Shown in pieces: positions 31,736 through 42,389 of a stretch of 64,000 bases of DNA. A program made the translations under genes and the position numbers. The DNA lies in contig NC_070564.1 in NCBI RefSeq assembly GCF_026914185.1, positions 6,820,001-6,884,000 on the forward strand, given 5' to 3'. Source of the DNA: Puccinia triticina. Taxonomy: Eukaryota > Basidiomycota > Pucciniomycetes > Pucciniales > Pucciniaceae. Within the stretch, counting starts at the first letter, position 1. Each line of letters begins with the position of its first letter. The notes beneath the pieces were generated by a model. That model did no database searches and was not told where the DNA came from. It saw only the letters and a list, made by a program, of their open reading frames with translations.

Positions 31736-33019
31736 CTTGGATGATGCGCTGTGGTGGACAATCTGGTACACGCGTAGGATCCAGCTTTTTTTTTTGCCGC
31801 GCACGGCGCGCGCCGGAGGGCGTCAGGATTCAAGACATCAAGGCCTCAAGATTCTCAGCCCTCAAGGTTTTTTTCAAGACTCAAGGGCGCGGCGCGGTGC
31901 GCATCCTCAAGACATTTCAGGTTTTCTTTTTCCTCTCTTTTCTTTTGGTTTTGTTTTCTTGGCTCTGTTTTCCTGTTAGTTTATCTTTCATCATGTTGTT
32001 GGTTTTTTTTATCTTTCACTCTGCGTGCTTTGGACAGGTTTGGATGAGGAGGGTTGGTCTTGGTTTCTGTTTTTGTTGTTGTTCTGTCCTGTTTCCTGTC
32101 TTGTCTTGTTTGTAGCGCGCGTGTGCGCGCTAGGTTGTGATGAGCTGTCTGTTAGATGTCACAAGCTCCAGGGTTTGAGTTCAGTTTGAACTCCGGCTTT
32201 GGAGCGGCATGGACCTTCTCTGAACCATAATTTTCAGTCTTCCATCAAAATCTTAAAGTTTATTATTCCTGGCGTCTTCCGCCCGTATCTCTGAGTTTCT
32301 CACATCTTCAAAGTTCAGTTTCCCCGCAACGACGATCCCCTCCAGCTATCTGGTTTAGATCACACCCCGCCGGCAGTATCCCCGGCTCTCCTCTCAACAA
32401 AAACCGCCGACGCGCAATTCCAGCTGTCGTAAAATTAATCCCCCCCCTACGCTACACGATTCCCACAGCGCTCACTCACGGCCAATCACCCCGGAGGGCA
32501 TACGCAGCCTACTCTCTCTTTTCTTTCCCCTCCCCGAACTGCTGCCGGCCTAGCACCGGCCAGAGTTCCATAGCGCATGGTACTCAAGTCGCCAAAACTC
32601 TATCCGCGTGCCATTTAGTCTGGACTGTAGGGGCAGGTGGTACTGGCAATCTCCAAATGTATTGATAGTCTTGGCATGCTTGGCATCTCTTTTGCCACTC
32701 CAACCCGGCAGGGACCTCACCAGGAAACTTGACAGACAGCTTGATGGGGAGGGAGAATGCAGAGCTGGAGTGGCAGGACAATCAACTGGCAGAGATCAAT
32801 GACCGCCTTGGCAAGCTCACCCATGAAAAACTGCTCATCCTTGCCCCTTTTTACGCATCACAGGGACAAATGTCAACCGCAATAAATAGCACAAAAAGGA
32901 GAAAAAAATTGATCATGATATGTAACAACAATGTTGCTGCTTTAATATTTTTCTTATTTTATTTAATCATTTTGGTGGTTGCAATGCTTGTGTTTTATTC
33001 TATTTATCTTGCAATAAAA
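31736..33019. other. intergenic; short coding-like remnant
   Basis: 31775-31900 is GC-rich with CGCGCACGGCGCGCGCC and pyrimidine tracts. At 32729-32880 a frame reads LMGRENAELEWQDNQLAEIN DRLGKLTHEKLL, helical and protein-like but without a known family; the continuation into a hydrophobic AT-rich stretch is probably chance. Confidence 0.35.
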
Positions 33020-33420
33020 TGAGAAACCACAGAAGCGCGCGGTGAGCTAGGGAGGCCGATGATGGGAGGCCGACGGACAAGAGAAAGGAGGAGGAAGAGA
33101 CTATGCACCTGAGAAACCACAGAAGCGCGCGGTGAGCTAGGGAGTCCGATGATGGGAGGCCGACGGACGAGAGAAAGGAGGGGCAAGGGACTATGCACCT
33201 ATTGAGGTGCGGGGACAAGACTCGGAGTTGAATGAGTATCATTGCATAGTGAGCAGAGAAAAGAGAAAGAGACAGAGAAGCGGAAAACAAAGCGATACCT
33301 GAGAAACCACAGAAGCGCGCGGTGAGCTAGGGAGGCCAACGGACGAGAGAAAGGAGGAGGAAGGGACTATGCACCTATTGAGGTGCGGGGACAAGACTTG
33401 GAGTTGAATGAGTGAGGAAA
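33020..33420. repeat. three copies of a 90-bp unit
   Basis: Units beginning TGAGAAACCACAGAAGCGCG start at 33020, 33110 and 33300. The second and third carry an extra tail (TATTGAGGTGCGGGGACAAG), so the array grew by unequal steps of 90 and 190 bp. The reverse-strand frames over it are repetitive and not genes. Confidence 0.8.
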
Positions 33421-36400
33421 GAAAAGAAAAGAAAGGGGGGACAATACAACTGGCTAGACTAAATACATGACTCAGAACCCTAACCGGATGATGACTAAGG
33501 TTGTACTGGATCCACATGCTCATCCTACTCGCCGCAGTCATCTGACTAGGCCGCGTACCTGAATGTAGCCTAACCAATCATAAATGAATATGGTTGTCAA
33601 CTTGCAAAAAAGGCTAAAAAGAAATTATGTACGACTAAAAAAACACAACCATGGATGAGCCATTACATAACCAGATGACCTTTCATAGCCAAGCAAGCAC
33701 GTGCCAAGATTTCTCACTGGCATGCTGGCAAGGCATCACCTCCGGCTGCCCAGTCGCATCGCCGGGAAGCGGGCACACGGTTTAACTGCTTGCAGGAGTC
33801 TTGCCCAGAATCACCGCCCAGCAAGCGGAAAGGTTGGTTATTCTCATTGATGAGCACGCAAAATGACACCACTGAGGAGGAGGCTTTTGACTCTTGCTCA
33901 GATTCCAGAATCATCCCCGGCAAGCGGAAGAGGCTCCAAGGTCTGTAATCGCCCGGAGGATTCCTCCGGCGCAAACACTTCGCTTGCCCGCCCGGAATGA
34001 TTCCTGGACCATGGCAAGCAGGTCCCGGGTGCCCACCCAAGAGGAAGCTGCAGATAATTCGTAGTTAATCTAGTATGTACATGTATCTTCTTTTTTTCAA
34101 TCCAATAACCATGGGGATGTACCCAAAAGAGAATTGTTTAGGCTGGATTCATCCTCCTGACTAGGCCCCTTCTCTGGCATGTAGCATCACATAAAAAAAC
34201 CTGGTATCAGACCAAGTGATGCCAGGGAGATTTATGAAATTCTGTCTTTGACAACGCAAAGACACCACGGATGTTTGCTCAGCACTTGCGTGCAAGTGCC
34301 TTCACCCCTCTCTTTAGGAACCCTTTAAGATCTCTTTAAGGACTTGGCTCCAATTGATGTATAATTTTGTGCTGAATTTTTGCTGAAGTTATCTGAATGT
34401 TTATGAAGTCATGTTGGAAAGGGTCTGATGTCATATTGATACCAACTGCAACTTGACCGTATAAATTACTTTAACTATTTAAAAACAGATGTACAACCAC
34501 ACTGCAAGGAATTGTCAACTGCTTGGCAAAAACAATAGTTTCTTCTATTACTACTATATAATATATTTTGATTAATCATGGGGTTATACCAGGGGAGCTT
34601 GTTCAGCACTTGCATGCAATCCCAATCATTCAATAATTTTTTTAACCTTTTGAACTTTCTACTGGAACACTATCAGAAATGTACACTCAATTTCCACTCA
34701 ATTAACTTGGGGTCAATTCATGCTGAATTATTGTTGAATCAATGCTGAATTTAGCTCAAGGCAAGTTTGAAATGTGTTCAAGCTGGCTTGAGATTGAATT
34801 CCAAGGCTCTCCTGAAGATAAAAGAAACTTTTCCATGAGAACATCTTGTCAACTTGAATGCCCAAATGTTTGGGAGGTATTGCCCAACTTCTTGCAAAAG
34901 AGTGAGATTCACCCTTCTGAGATTCAGAAATTACTCAAGATAAATCCTTGGATCTTACAGACAGTCTTTTCATACAAAATACGCCAAGCTGTTGATAAAC
35001 TTGATATGTGAGCTTGGAAAAGAGGATTCTGATAACAAACTCTTTGGAAGAATTCCTGATTTATCTAGTGTCTATCTAAAATTAATTTCAGTCTGAACAC
35101 AAAGATTTCATAGTAAATTTGAAAACAGTTGGATGCATTAAATATTTAACAGTGAATTTTTGGTGTGCTTTCTCTAAAATTAAATTCCTCTCTAACAGTT
35201 TTTTATATTGAATCGTCATTACTCTCTGTGCCAGCTTTCCAGTATGTATGCATTTCCCTGGTTGGGTCTGCTTGACAGGATGAGTGGATAATCTTGTATC
35301 AATTTTGATCTCAACATTTTAATCTTACTCCAAGTTATTTTGCTCTCTGGACTGATTTTATATTGAATCATCATATTCTAGATTGGTCCCCTTTGATTGT
35401 TTCAGGAATGATGTGGGGAGTAGTTTTTTGAAATATTTGCTATTAATTGAATGTGCATCATTTCCCATGCCAGTTGTCCCACCTGCAGATGCTATATTGG
35501 TTCTGCTTGAAATTTTGCGTAAATGGCCTGCAAGAAATCACCTCTGCAAGAATTCCAAGAACCTCAGCTGGTGTTTTCTTTGGCCAAAATTCAACATTTG
35601 AAGGAGCCTACCCAAAACAAGAGCAAACATGACAAGGTTTCTCAGAATCTTAGTAGCAAGAACAAATGAAAAAGATGCAAGCAGAAAACTTACCATCAGG
35701 TTGCAACTAGCAGACATGATTTATTACACAAGGGAATTGAAGAAGAATAGAAGATCACATTGGTTAACAGGGTAAACCCACAATATTTTTTGTTGGCAAG
35801 GTGGATGTCTGATTCTTCAAGGTTAGCTGTTACATGAAAAGATCATAGAAAAATATCGCAAGGCTTAGATCCAATTGGGTAACACTTATGAAGGATGAAA
35901 ATAAGGTGACTGAAATCTTTACAAAACAATTCATGGAAGCAAACAAGCTGTGAGTCATTGTCAAAATCAACCTCCCAGAAGTGATCTAGCTCACCATTTT
36001 TGAGATTTTCAAGGGTTGAATAAACATATAGCATGATATGTCTCTGGAAATTTATGAGAAGAAGAATCATATTTACGCCTCAGGCTCAAATCATTATGTT
36101 CACTTGTATTTACGGAAAGAATTTGCCCAAGACTCAAAAATCTGGTTGTGATTGATTTAAAAAGAAGAGAGGGTTGACATGCAAGTTGATTTCAAATTCC
36201 AATTTTTACTTCAAGTGTGTCTGGCGGAATGGGGTCTTTGAATGGTGCTGATGTTTAAAGAGAGTATCCTTTTTTATCTGGCTGGTAGTGGCTGAACCTG
36301 TGTTCAAACTGAAGCAGACCATATTTAAATTTCATAGTTAAGTTCCATTTGAGAATGATGTAGAAGTTGTGAATGCATGTATTGCCAATCCCCAATTCAG

Positions 36401-36924
36401 TCCATTTAAAATTATCAGGGATGTGAGATTTCTCTTCTAATTTTTTGGCAGAAATGGGCCTTGGATATGAGGTGGAGTGGCTCTGCCATTGGCTGGTTGA
36501 TTCTTGAAATGGCAACATATAAAATTTACACCCTTGGAAGTGAGTGGTGTAGCCACCTTTGAATATAGTTGCAAATTCTTTTTGTGTGCCGTAACTGGCT
36601 CCCTGAAGCAAATTTTCTAAATTTTGTTTTTTTTGGTGGGGATTTAAGGGCAAGCCATGCACAAGTGAATTGGGGAATGTTTAATCACCCTGAATTTCAA
36701 CTTCCACTGCACATGGATCTTTCAGAAAAAAAAATGGATTGATTCAATTCAGAATGATGATTCACAATCTTCAAGATACTCAAGGTGTGAATTCTGGTTT
36801 GGTGAGTTGTTTTATAGTGAATTAGATGCCAAGTTTATAAAAAACTGTCTTTCCAGAAGGATCACATTTTTTTCACATTATTCATGGTTTACTCCATCAT
36901 TTTTGTTTCCCTGATTCAAGAAAT
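33421..36924. other. intergenic, no gene supported
   Basis: 33715-34030 is a GC-rich island. 34095-34155 repeats the sequence near 17470. Frames at 34742-35011 (+) and 36255-36662 (-) are the longest, with no motif or splice partners that I can defend. Mostly AT-rich repeat debris. Confidence 0.4.
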
Positions 36925-37251
36925 ATCCAAGTTTCTTAAATCCACACAAACGTGGAAACTTAGATGTAAGTTTTGGCGTATTTCTAATTTAAAAATAACC
37001 CAACAGAAGAGCACACAACACACAGCAGTTGAAAATATCCCCAAAGACCCAAAGGCCCTATGGATGACCCTCCAGCTGTGCCAGAGCAACAAGCAAAAAA
37101 GGGCCGGTTGTGAAAAACTCTGTGAAAGAGCTGTCAAGGAGGGGCCTAATCAAGCAACTAGGGGGCTTCCAGGGAGGGGGCGGACAAAACCAGATCCCCT
37201 GGGAGGACAATAGACACCAGGCCCCTCCCTCCTTAAATATTCAAGCTCAGC
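36925..37251 (+). repeat. dispersed direct repeat, copy 2 (gene-fragment leader)
   Basis: Second copy of the sequence at 30197-30506, same orientation, with a 20-bp insertion near 37150. It is followed by a PWP2-like fragment, whereas copy 1 is followed by a TUP1-like fragment. Confidence 0.8.
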
Positions 37252-37344
37252 CCATCCATAGGCGATGAGTTGTGACTCTAGCGGCATCCGGCGCCATGGC
37301 CACCGTATCCTTGCCAACGCCACGCCACCCAGTTCCACCCAACC

Positions 37345-37842
37345 AAAAACCTCGCATCAAACTTATACCGGGCACTATGATGATATTGTCTCACTATCCT
37401 GGTCGCCTCACTCAAATTATCTCCTGACAACCGTCTAGACAAGGTGAGGATGTAAATTTCCAATCTGGTCAAGGGCTACTGGCCACAATGATACTGTCCT
37501 TAAAACCTGACTCATTGGCAACCTCTCAGACCCAACCAATGAGCCCCGGGTGATCACTGTCAATAAAGATGGAGCATGTTTTGTGTGGAGGAACAAAGAT
37601 AGGCTCAATCCAGGCAATGAATCAGATGGTGAGTAGGATGATTCATCCAACAACTCCATCACCTCAAAGAATGCTTGTTTGTCTTTAGACCGGGTTTGCT
37701 TGGGAATATCTTTCCGCCATTATTTCAATGTTGCAGGCACTTACGTTACCACTCTACTTTGATATGAACATGCTAGCGTTCTCCTCCGATGGACGGACTA
37801 TTGTGACTGGTGGTTACAATGGGAAGTTCAAGGCATGGAAAT
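37345..37842 (+). pseudogene. PWP2-like WD-repeat fragment
   Basis: Pieces of a WD40 protein resembling Pwp2/Utp1, a U3 snoRNP/SSU-processome subunit of ribosome biogenesis. Visible blocks in order: GHYDDIVSLSWSPHSNYLLT (37370-37429), VITVNKDGACFVWRNKDR (37552-37605) and YFDMNMLAFSSDGRTIVTGG plus NGKFKAW (37760-37840). These match three Pwp2 stretches in the right order, but with stops and lost segments between. A GT-AG-like intron (from 37627) appears retained. Identification is by pattern from memory; another WD protein is possible. Confidence 0.5.
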
Positions 37843-37939
37843 AGACGCCTTGGTTCTGTTATGTCACTATGCCAAACATCAATCATCAGTTTCAGTCGTT
37901 GAGTTTGCAAAGCAAGGCATGGTGATCTTTTCAGCCTTG

Positions 37940-38220
37940 CTCGACGTGATCATTTGAGCCTTTCAATTGATCCGCTACCGCAAATTGAAGAGCAGCACTT
38001 CTACTTGTTTATCGCCCATTCGCTCGGCATCAACATTGATATCACCCTTGACATGCCATGCCATTTTTGGTACCTTCCACACATCCATCCATCCTCATCA
38101 TCCTGCCTCAATCCTAATGATGTCTTGCTTTCTTTCTTAGATCTCAGCGTTGATGTTAAGGAAGCTGTTGGAGATTGGATGTACATGAACTAGGAATTCA
38201 ATAAAGAAGGTGTGCGTATT
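37940..38220 (+). pseudogene. ERV41/ERGIC-like fragment
   Basis: The frame reads INIDITLDMPCHF, then after an intron-like gap (GTACCT...TTTCTTAG, 38070-38132) LSVDVKEAVGDWMYMN, a TAG, and EFNKEGV. This is the pattern of the luminal N-terminal domain of Erv41/Erv46-type ER-Golgi cargo receptors (NMDI..MPC, then DVRDATGDR). A stop and a one-base phase mismatch at the intron show decay. Downstream, WQIKKQALPPTWRDLYVSEL at 38409-38468 may be a piece of yet another gene. Confidence 0.4.
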
Positions 38221-38568
38221 ACGCCTTCCATTGCCTCTCTCTTGCTCCAAAAAAAGAAAACTCATATTGCCCTCCCACATATCACCTTCAACATTGGTGA
38301 TGCCAAGCGCATTGAGTACGTCTGCTCATCTCCCTCATGCACTCCAAAAACAAGACAATATTATTTCTGCTGGATAATCAACGCAATTGCCGTTGACCCC
38401 TCTGCCGATTGGCAAATAAAAAAACAGGCGCTTCCTCCAACTTGGCGGGATCTTTATGTCAGTGAGCTTGACACTGTACTCATTCCGGCGAGTCTGACAC
38501 TGTACGGGCTCTTACTTGCATTTAGGGTGTTCAAAGTTGACTTGCATAAAATCATAACACCATAAAAT

Positions 38569-39055
38569 CAACACTGGGTCGCTACGCTAACCATAGCGGT
38601 TAGCGTAGCGTAGCGCAGCGCAAATGCGCTATTTTTTAGCGTAGCGTTAGCGCAATTGCACGCATATGCGCTAACGCTACGCGCACGCGGTGCGCAGCTA
38701 TTTTTGCTGATAGCGTAGTGTTAGCGCAGATGCGCGCAATTGCGCTAACGCTACGCATGCAGGGCGTAAAAGAGCGCGCGCTACGCTGCGCTACAGCGCC
38801 TTTAGCGGGAAAAAAGGGCTTTTTTTGCGCTAAAAGCGCTGTAGCGCAGCGCAGCGTAGCGTAGCGACTGTAGCAGCGCGCTAACGCTAACAAAGAATTG
38901 GCGCGCTGTTAGCGCCGCTGAAAATTAGCGCAGCGTAGCGGCGCTAACAGCGCGCTAACGCTATGCAAAATAGGTGGGCGCTTTTTGCCGCTACGCTAAC
39001 GCCTAGCGCTGAAATAGCGTAGCGTAGCGTAGCGTAGCGTAGCGACCCAGTTTTG
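38569..39055. mobile_element. MITE built from GCGTAGC/GCTAACG motifs
   Basis: About 487 bp. The left end CACTGGGTCGCTACGCTAAC faces a right end TAGCGTAGCGACCCAG. The interior is almost entirely variants of TAGCGTAGCG, GCGCTAACGC and TGCGCTAACGCTACGC, so it can fold in many registers. The left edge CAACACTGGG equals the first 10 bp of the hAT element at 5550, which suggests a hAT-type MITE; no clear target duplication. Confidence 0.7.
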
Positions 39056-41747
39056 TGTACAACCAGTAAGCTCAGTGCAACAGTCATTCCTCTGTGTTTA
39101 TATCACTATTTGGTGAGGATTTGGGATTGGCTAAAACATCTCAGGGCTTGTAAACATCCTGACTAGGGATGTAAAAAGGTTTGTTGTGGATGGAAAAATG
39201 GTGCCCAAATCCAACCCAGTGTAAATCTTGGGTTGGGATGGGTTGGGGGAAAAATGCACATATGCTTCCCAAACCCAAACCTATTTATGATCTGGTGGGT
39301 CTGGGCTGGGGCCAACCCAATTTTTTTTGGCCAAAATTGCCACTCAAATTTATGCTCATAAATTTGAGTGACAGTGGGCTTGCCTAATTGGGCTTTGGTT
39401 GGGTCCATTGGTCAACCCCGCCCCCCCCCCCCCCCCCCCCTCCCAAAAAAAAAAAAAAAAAGAAAACCAGACCCAACCCAATTTTGCAGTTGGGTCTAGT
39501 TTATTTTTAAAGGGGTATCCTGACACCTTCCCAAGCCCAACTTTAAGGGATTGATGAGTCCTTCACTGAGTTTTGCTATGTGTATCCTAGCTCTTCTGCT
39601 GTTTCCTGTATAGGCTGATAGGCTTGGTTGTCTGTATCCTCAATAAAAAATTCAATTGTAAAGTGCTGGAGATTAGGGGGAATAGTGCCTAAGGCCTGCC
39701 AGCTTCCACACCAGAATTGGCTGCTTGAGGCAAGCCTCTCTGGATACAGAGACCCTACCAGGCTTGTAAGAGCCCAACAAAGGGGACTCTTCACTGAAAG
39801 GGTGGGGCGCAGAGAAACAGGAGGCAGAGCCAATGGTGGGCTGTTACAGTTACCTGTTAACTTGAAGTATTGTAAATTGTTGAAAAATAAGTCAAATAGA
39901 TGAATCTGAAGGCCAGCAAAGCCTCACCCCTCCTTATCTTCCTGTCTGCGTTCACGAACAACCCCAGAAGACTTGACCTAAAGAAGGGGAAAATTCTTGA
40001 CACCTCTTCATGTGAGCAGAGAAGGGACCAAACATCCGGTTGGCTGCCACTTCATCCGCAATTGATTTTTGGATCTTGTCTGCCACTTCTATTGCTGAGC
40101 TGTGGTTATCTGGTGTGAACCAATTTAAATTACCAATAGTGTGAGGTGGGATACCCTGATCAAACCCCTCTCTGAAACCCAACACAATCTTGGCCAGCTT
40201 CCTCCCAGGCTAGTATTTTCATCTCACAAGAAACAGTCAACAGCCAATGGGTGCTTCTATGAGATTGTTACATGGAAAAGGAAAACACAAATACCCAAGC
40301 AAAGGAAGGCTTGTAAGTAACAACTCATAATAACATTCCTGAGGGAAAAAAGGTGGAAAATATGGAGGCAATAAGGTCTATCAAAACCAGCCTAAACCAG
40401 GGAACACCAATATACATAGGTGGATGATGAATAGAAATGCAACATCTGTGCCAAAGGGTTATTGTGGATGAAAGAGAAAAGAACTAAAAGCAAAGCCATG
40501 GAAAAATATAACCTACTTCTTCCTGTGCACTCCCAAGCTGCCTTGATGATTGTAGCCAGTATTTGGTCCACCTTGATTGTGGAGAGTTGTTCTTGCGTGA
40601 TTTCTATCAATGTAGCCTTCTATAAAATTTGCGCCTTGAGAACCTCTATTCCTTTTCTTCAAATCTTCAGAGTATGGTAATTTGTAAAGCAGAGTTGTTA
40701 TAATTGTTGTTTGATGGGAACTTGTTATACTCGGATGTAAAACCTGTGTTCCTGCCTTGAGGCCTGGGCCTCTTAAAACTGGAGAAATGATTTGGCTCAT
40801 CAAAGTAGCCAGAAGTATTTTGATATTGTTGCACCGCTCCGTATACCAGAAGTATTTTGATATTGTTGCACCGCTCTGTATACCAGAGTGTGGTGTTGAT
40901 CAAAATTGGAGAAATTCATAACAACAGGTTGACCTTGGTTTTTTGCCAAGGTTGCCAGCACTCCTATTTTGGGATCTGTGTGCGCAATTCTTGACCTGGA
41001 GCATATTTATTCTCCCTCCATCCAGCTTTGCCAAATGTCCTCACCGTAACATAACACTCTTCTATTAAATTTTGTTGCTTCACGGATAATGACTCCTCTT
41101 TTGAGGGGGCATTATTATATGAATCCAAGAGACTGGGTCAGAGGCTGCGTCTGCATGACGCAAGTCTCAAGCTTTGACCTTGTCTTGATCACCAAGGTGC
41201 ATACACCACTGGAGCAGGTCAATTTTCTGTTGACACTCTGGCTTTGTGTCCTCCGCAGGGGGCAACGTTCTGACGCTGTCAGGAATTACCACAAAAGGAT
41301 TGGTTGGTGTGGTTTTGGTTGTCACAACAAAATCCTGGTGGAGAGGGGTGGGCAAGCTGACGTTGTTGGACCGGCAAGGGTTCTGCACATTTGTTGGCCA
41401 ACCACTCCAGGAAGGTTCAGTGGACGCATGTCCCTCTCTGCACCAGAAGCACATCAAGCAATCTAGTCCTCAACATTGGCACACTAGATGATCCTCTGCG
41501 GCTGTACAAAACGTCCAGACATTGATATCAAGAGGTTCTCACAACAACTCTCCATATGCGCTCCAGAAGCGCATCGAGGGATCTAGCCCTCAATGTTGGC
41601 AGCGGGTTGAGCCCATGGGTGCAGATTGGCAAAAGAGATCAACCACAAATTGAACCCATGATCCATGCTACCCTTGACACCCTAAGCAAGGGGCTACTAG
41701 ACAGCTGCGCCAGACAACATTGGCTATACATGTTGGTGGGATTAGGG
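39056..41747. other. intergenic repeat region
   Basis: Includes C and A homopolymers at 39419-39461 (about 21 C, then 17 A) and a GGGTTGGG-rich segment. Minus-strand frames at 40513-40903 and 41167-41457 (with CFWCREGHAS, faintly knuckle-like) may be eroded retroelement gag, not strong enough to call. Confidence 0.4.
40809..40883. repeat. two tandem 37-bp units
   Basis: CCAGAAGTATTTTGATATTG and onward is repeated at 40809 and 40846 with one change (CTCC/CTCT). Confidence 0.85.
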
Positions 41748-42389
41748 GGTTTCAAACCACCTCCAGGAAGTTGTCCAGGTCGGACTTTCCAGGAAAAAAA
41801 CATGACCTGGAACGCCTCCTGCGGACCTGGATTCCTGACCGGGAAGACCCTCCAGGAAATCAGGAAAAACTCGAACTTAACAAAGTCCCTCGAAACTTTG
41901 GGCCCCCGGGGGGTAGGCTGAACTCGCGAAGCGAGCCTCCGTCAGGAGGGACTTACACCATATCGACCCAAGCTCGCGTGGCTAGAATGAAAATTTCATG
42001 CCACTTTTTCTTTAAAAAATTCTACAGCTCACGTATCACTGAAATGTTGTAATTTTTTTACTTCCTTCAAGACGCAAGATGCTAAGCAAAATTCTAGTAT
42101 TTTTCTTTCTATCATTTTCCATACCAGTAATTTAATAGAATTAAAATAAGAAAAATGCAATTTATAGGGTCACCGAGAATTTTAGCCAATTCTGTAATTT
42201 ATTCATCTCAGTAACGCACAGACCCTCAGAATTATGCGATCACTGTTTCATGTTCTCACCGTGCATTCTGCTGGAGTGGAAGCGTACACATTGTACGTCG
42301 GAAAAAAACTGGCCTTCAATCAAAGCCACAGTACACCGGAAAGAAACCGGCCTTCAAAAGAGCAGTCACAATCCCGCCTCGCTTTAGTC

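Noticed and set aside
41640..41745. tRNA-like look of the stretch around GGGGCTACTAGACAGCTGCGCCAGAC
   Set aside because: No cloverleaf with a proper acceptor stem and T-loop could be drawn by eye; no tRNA is called.
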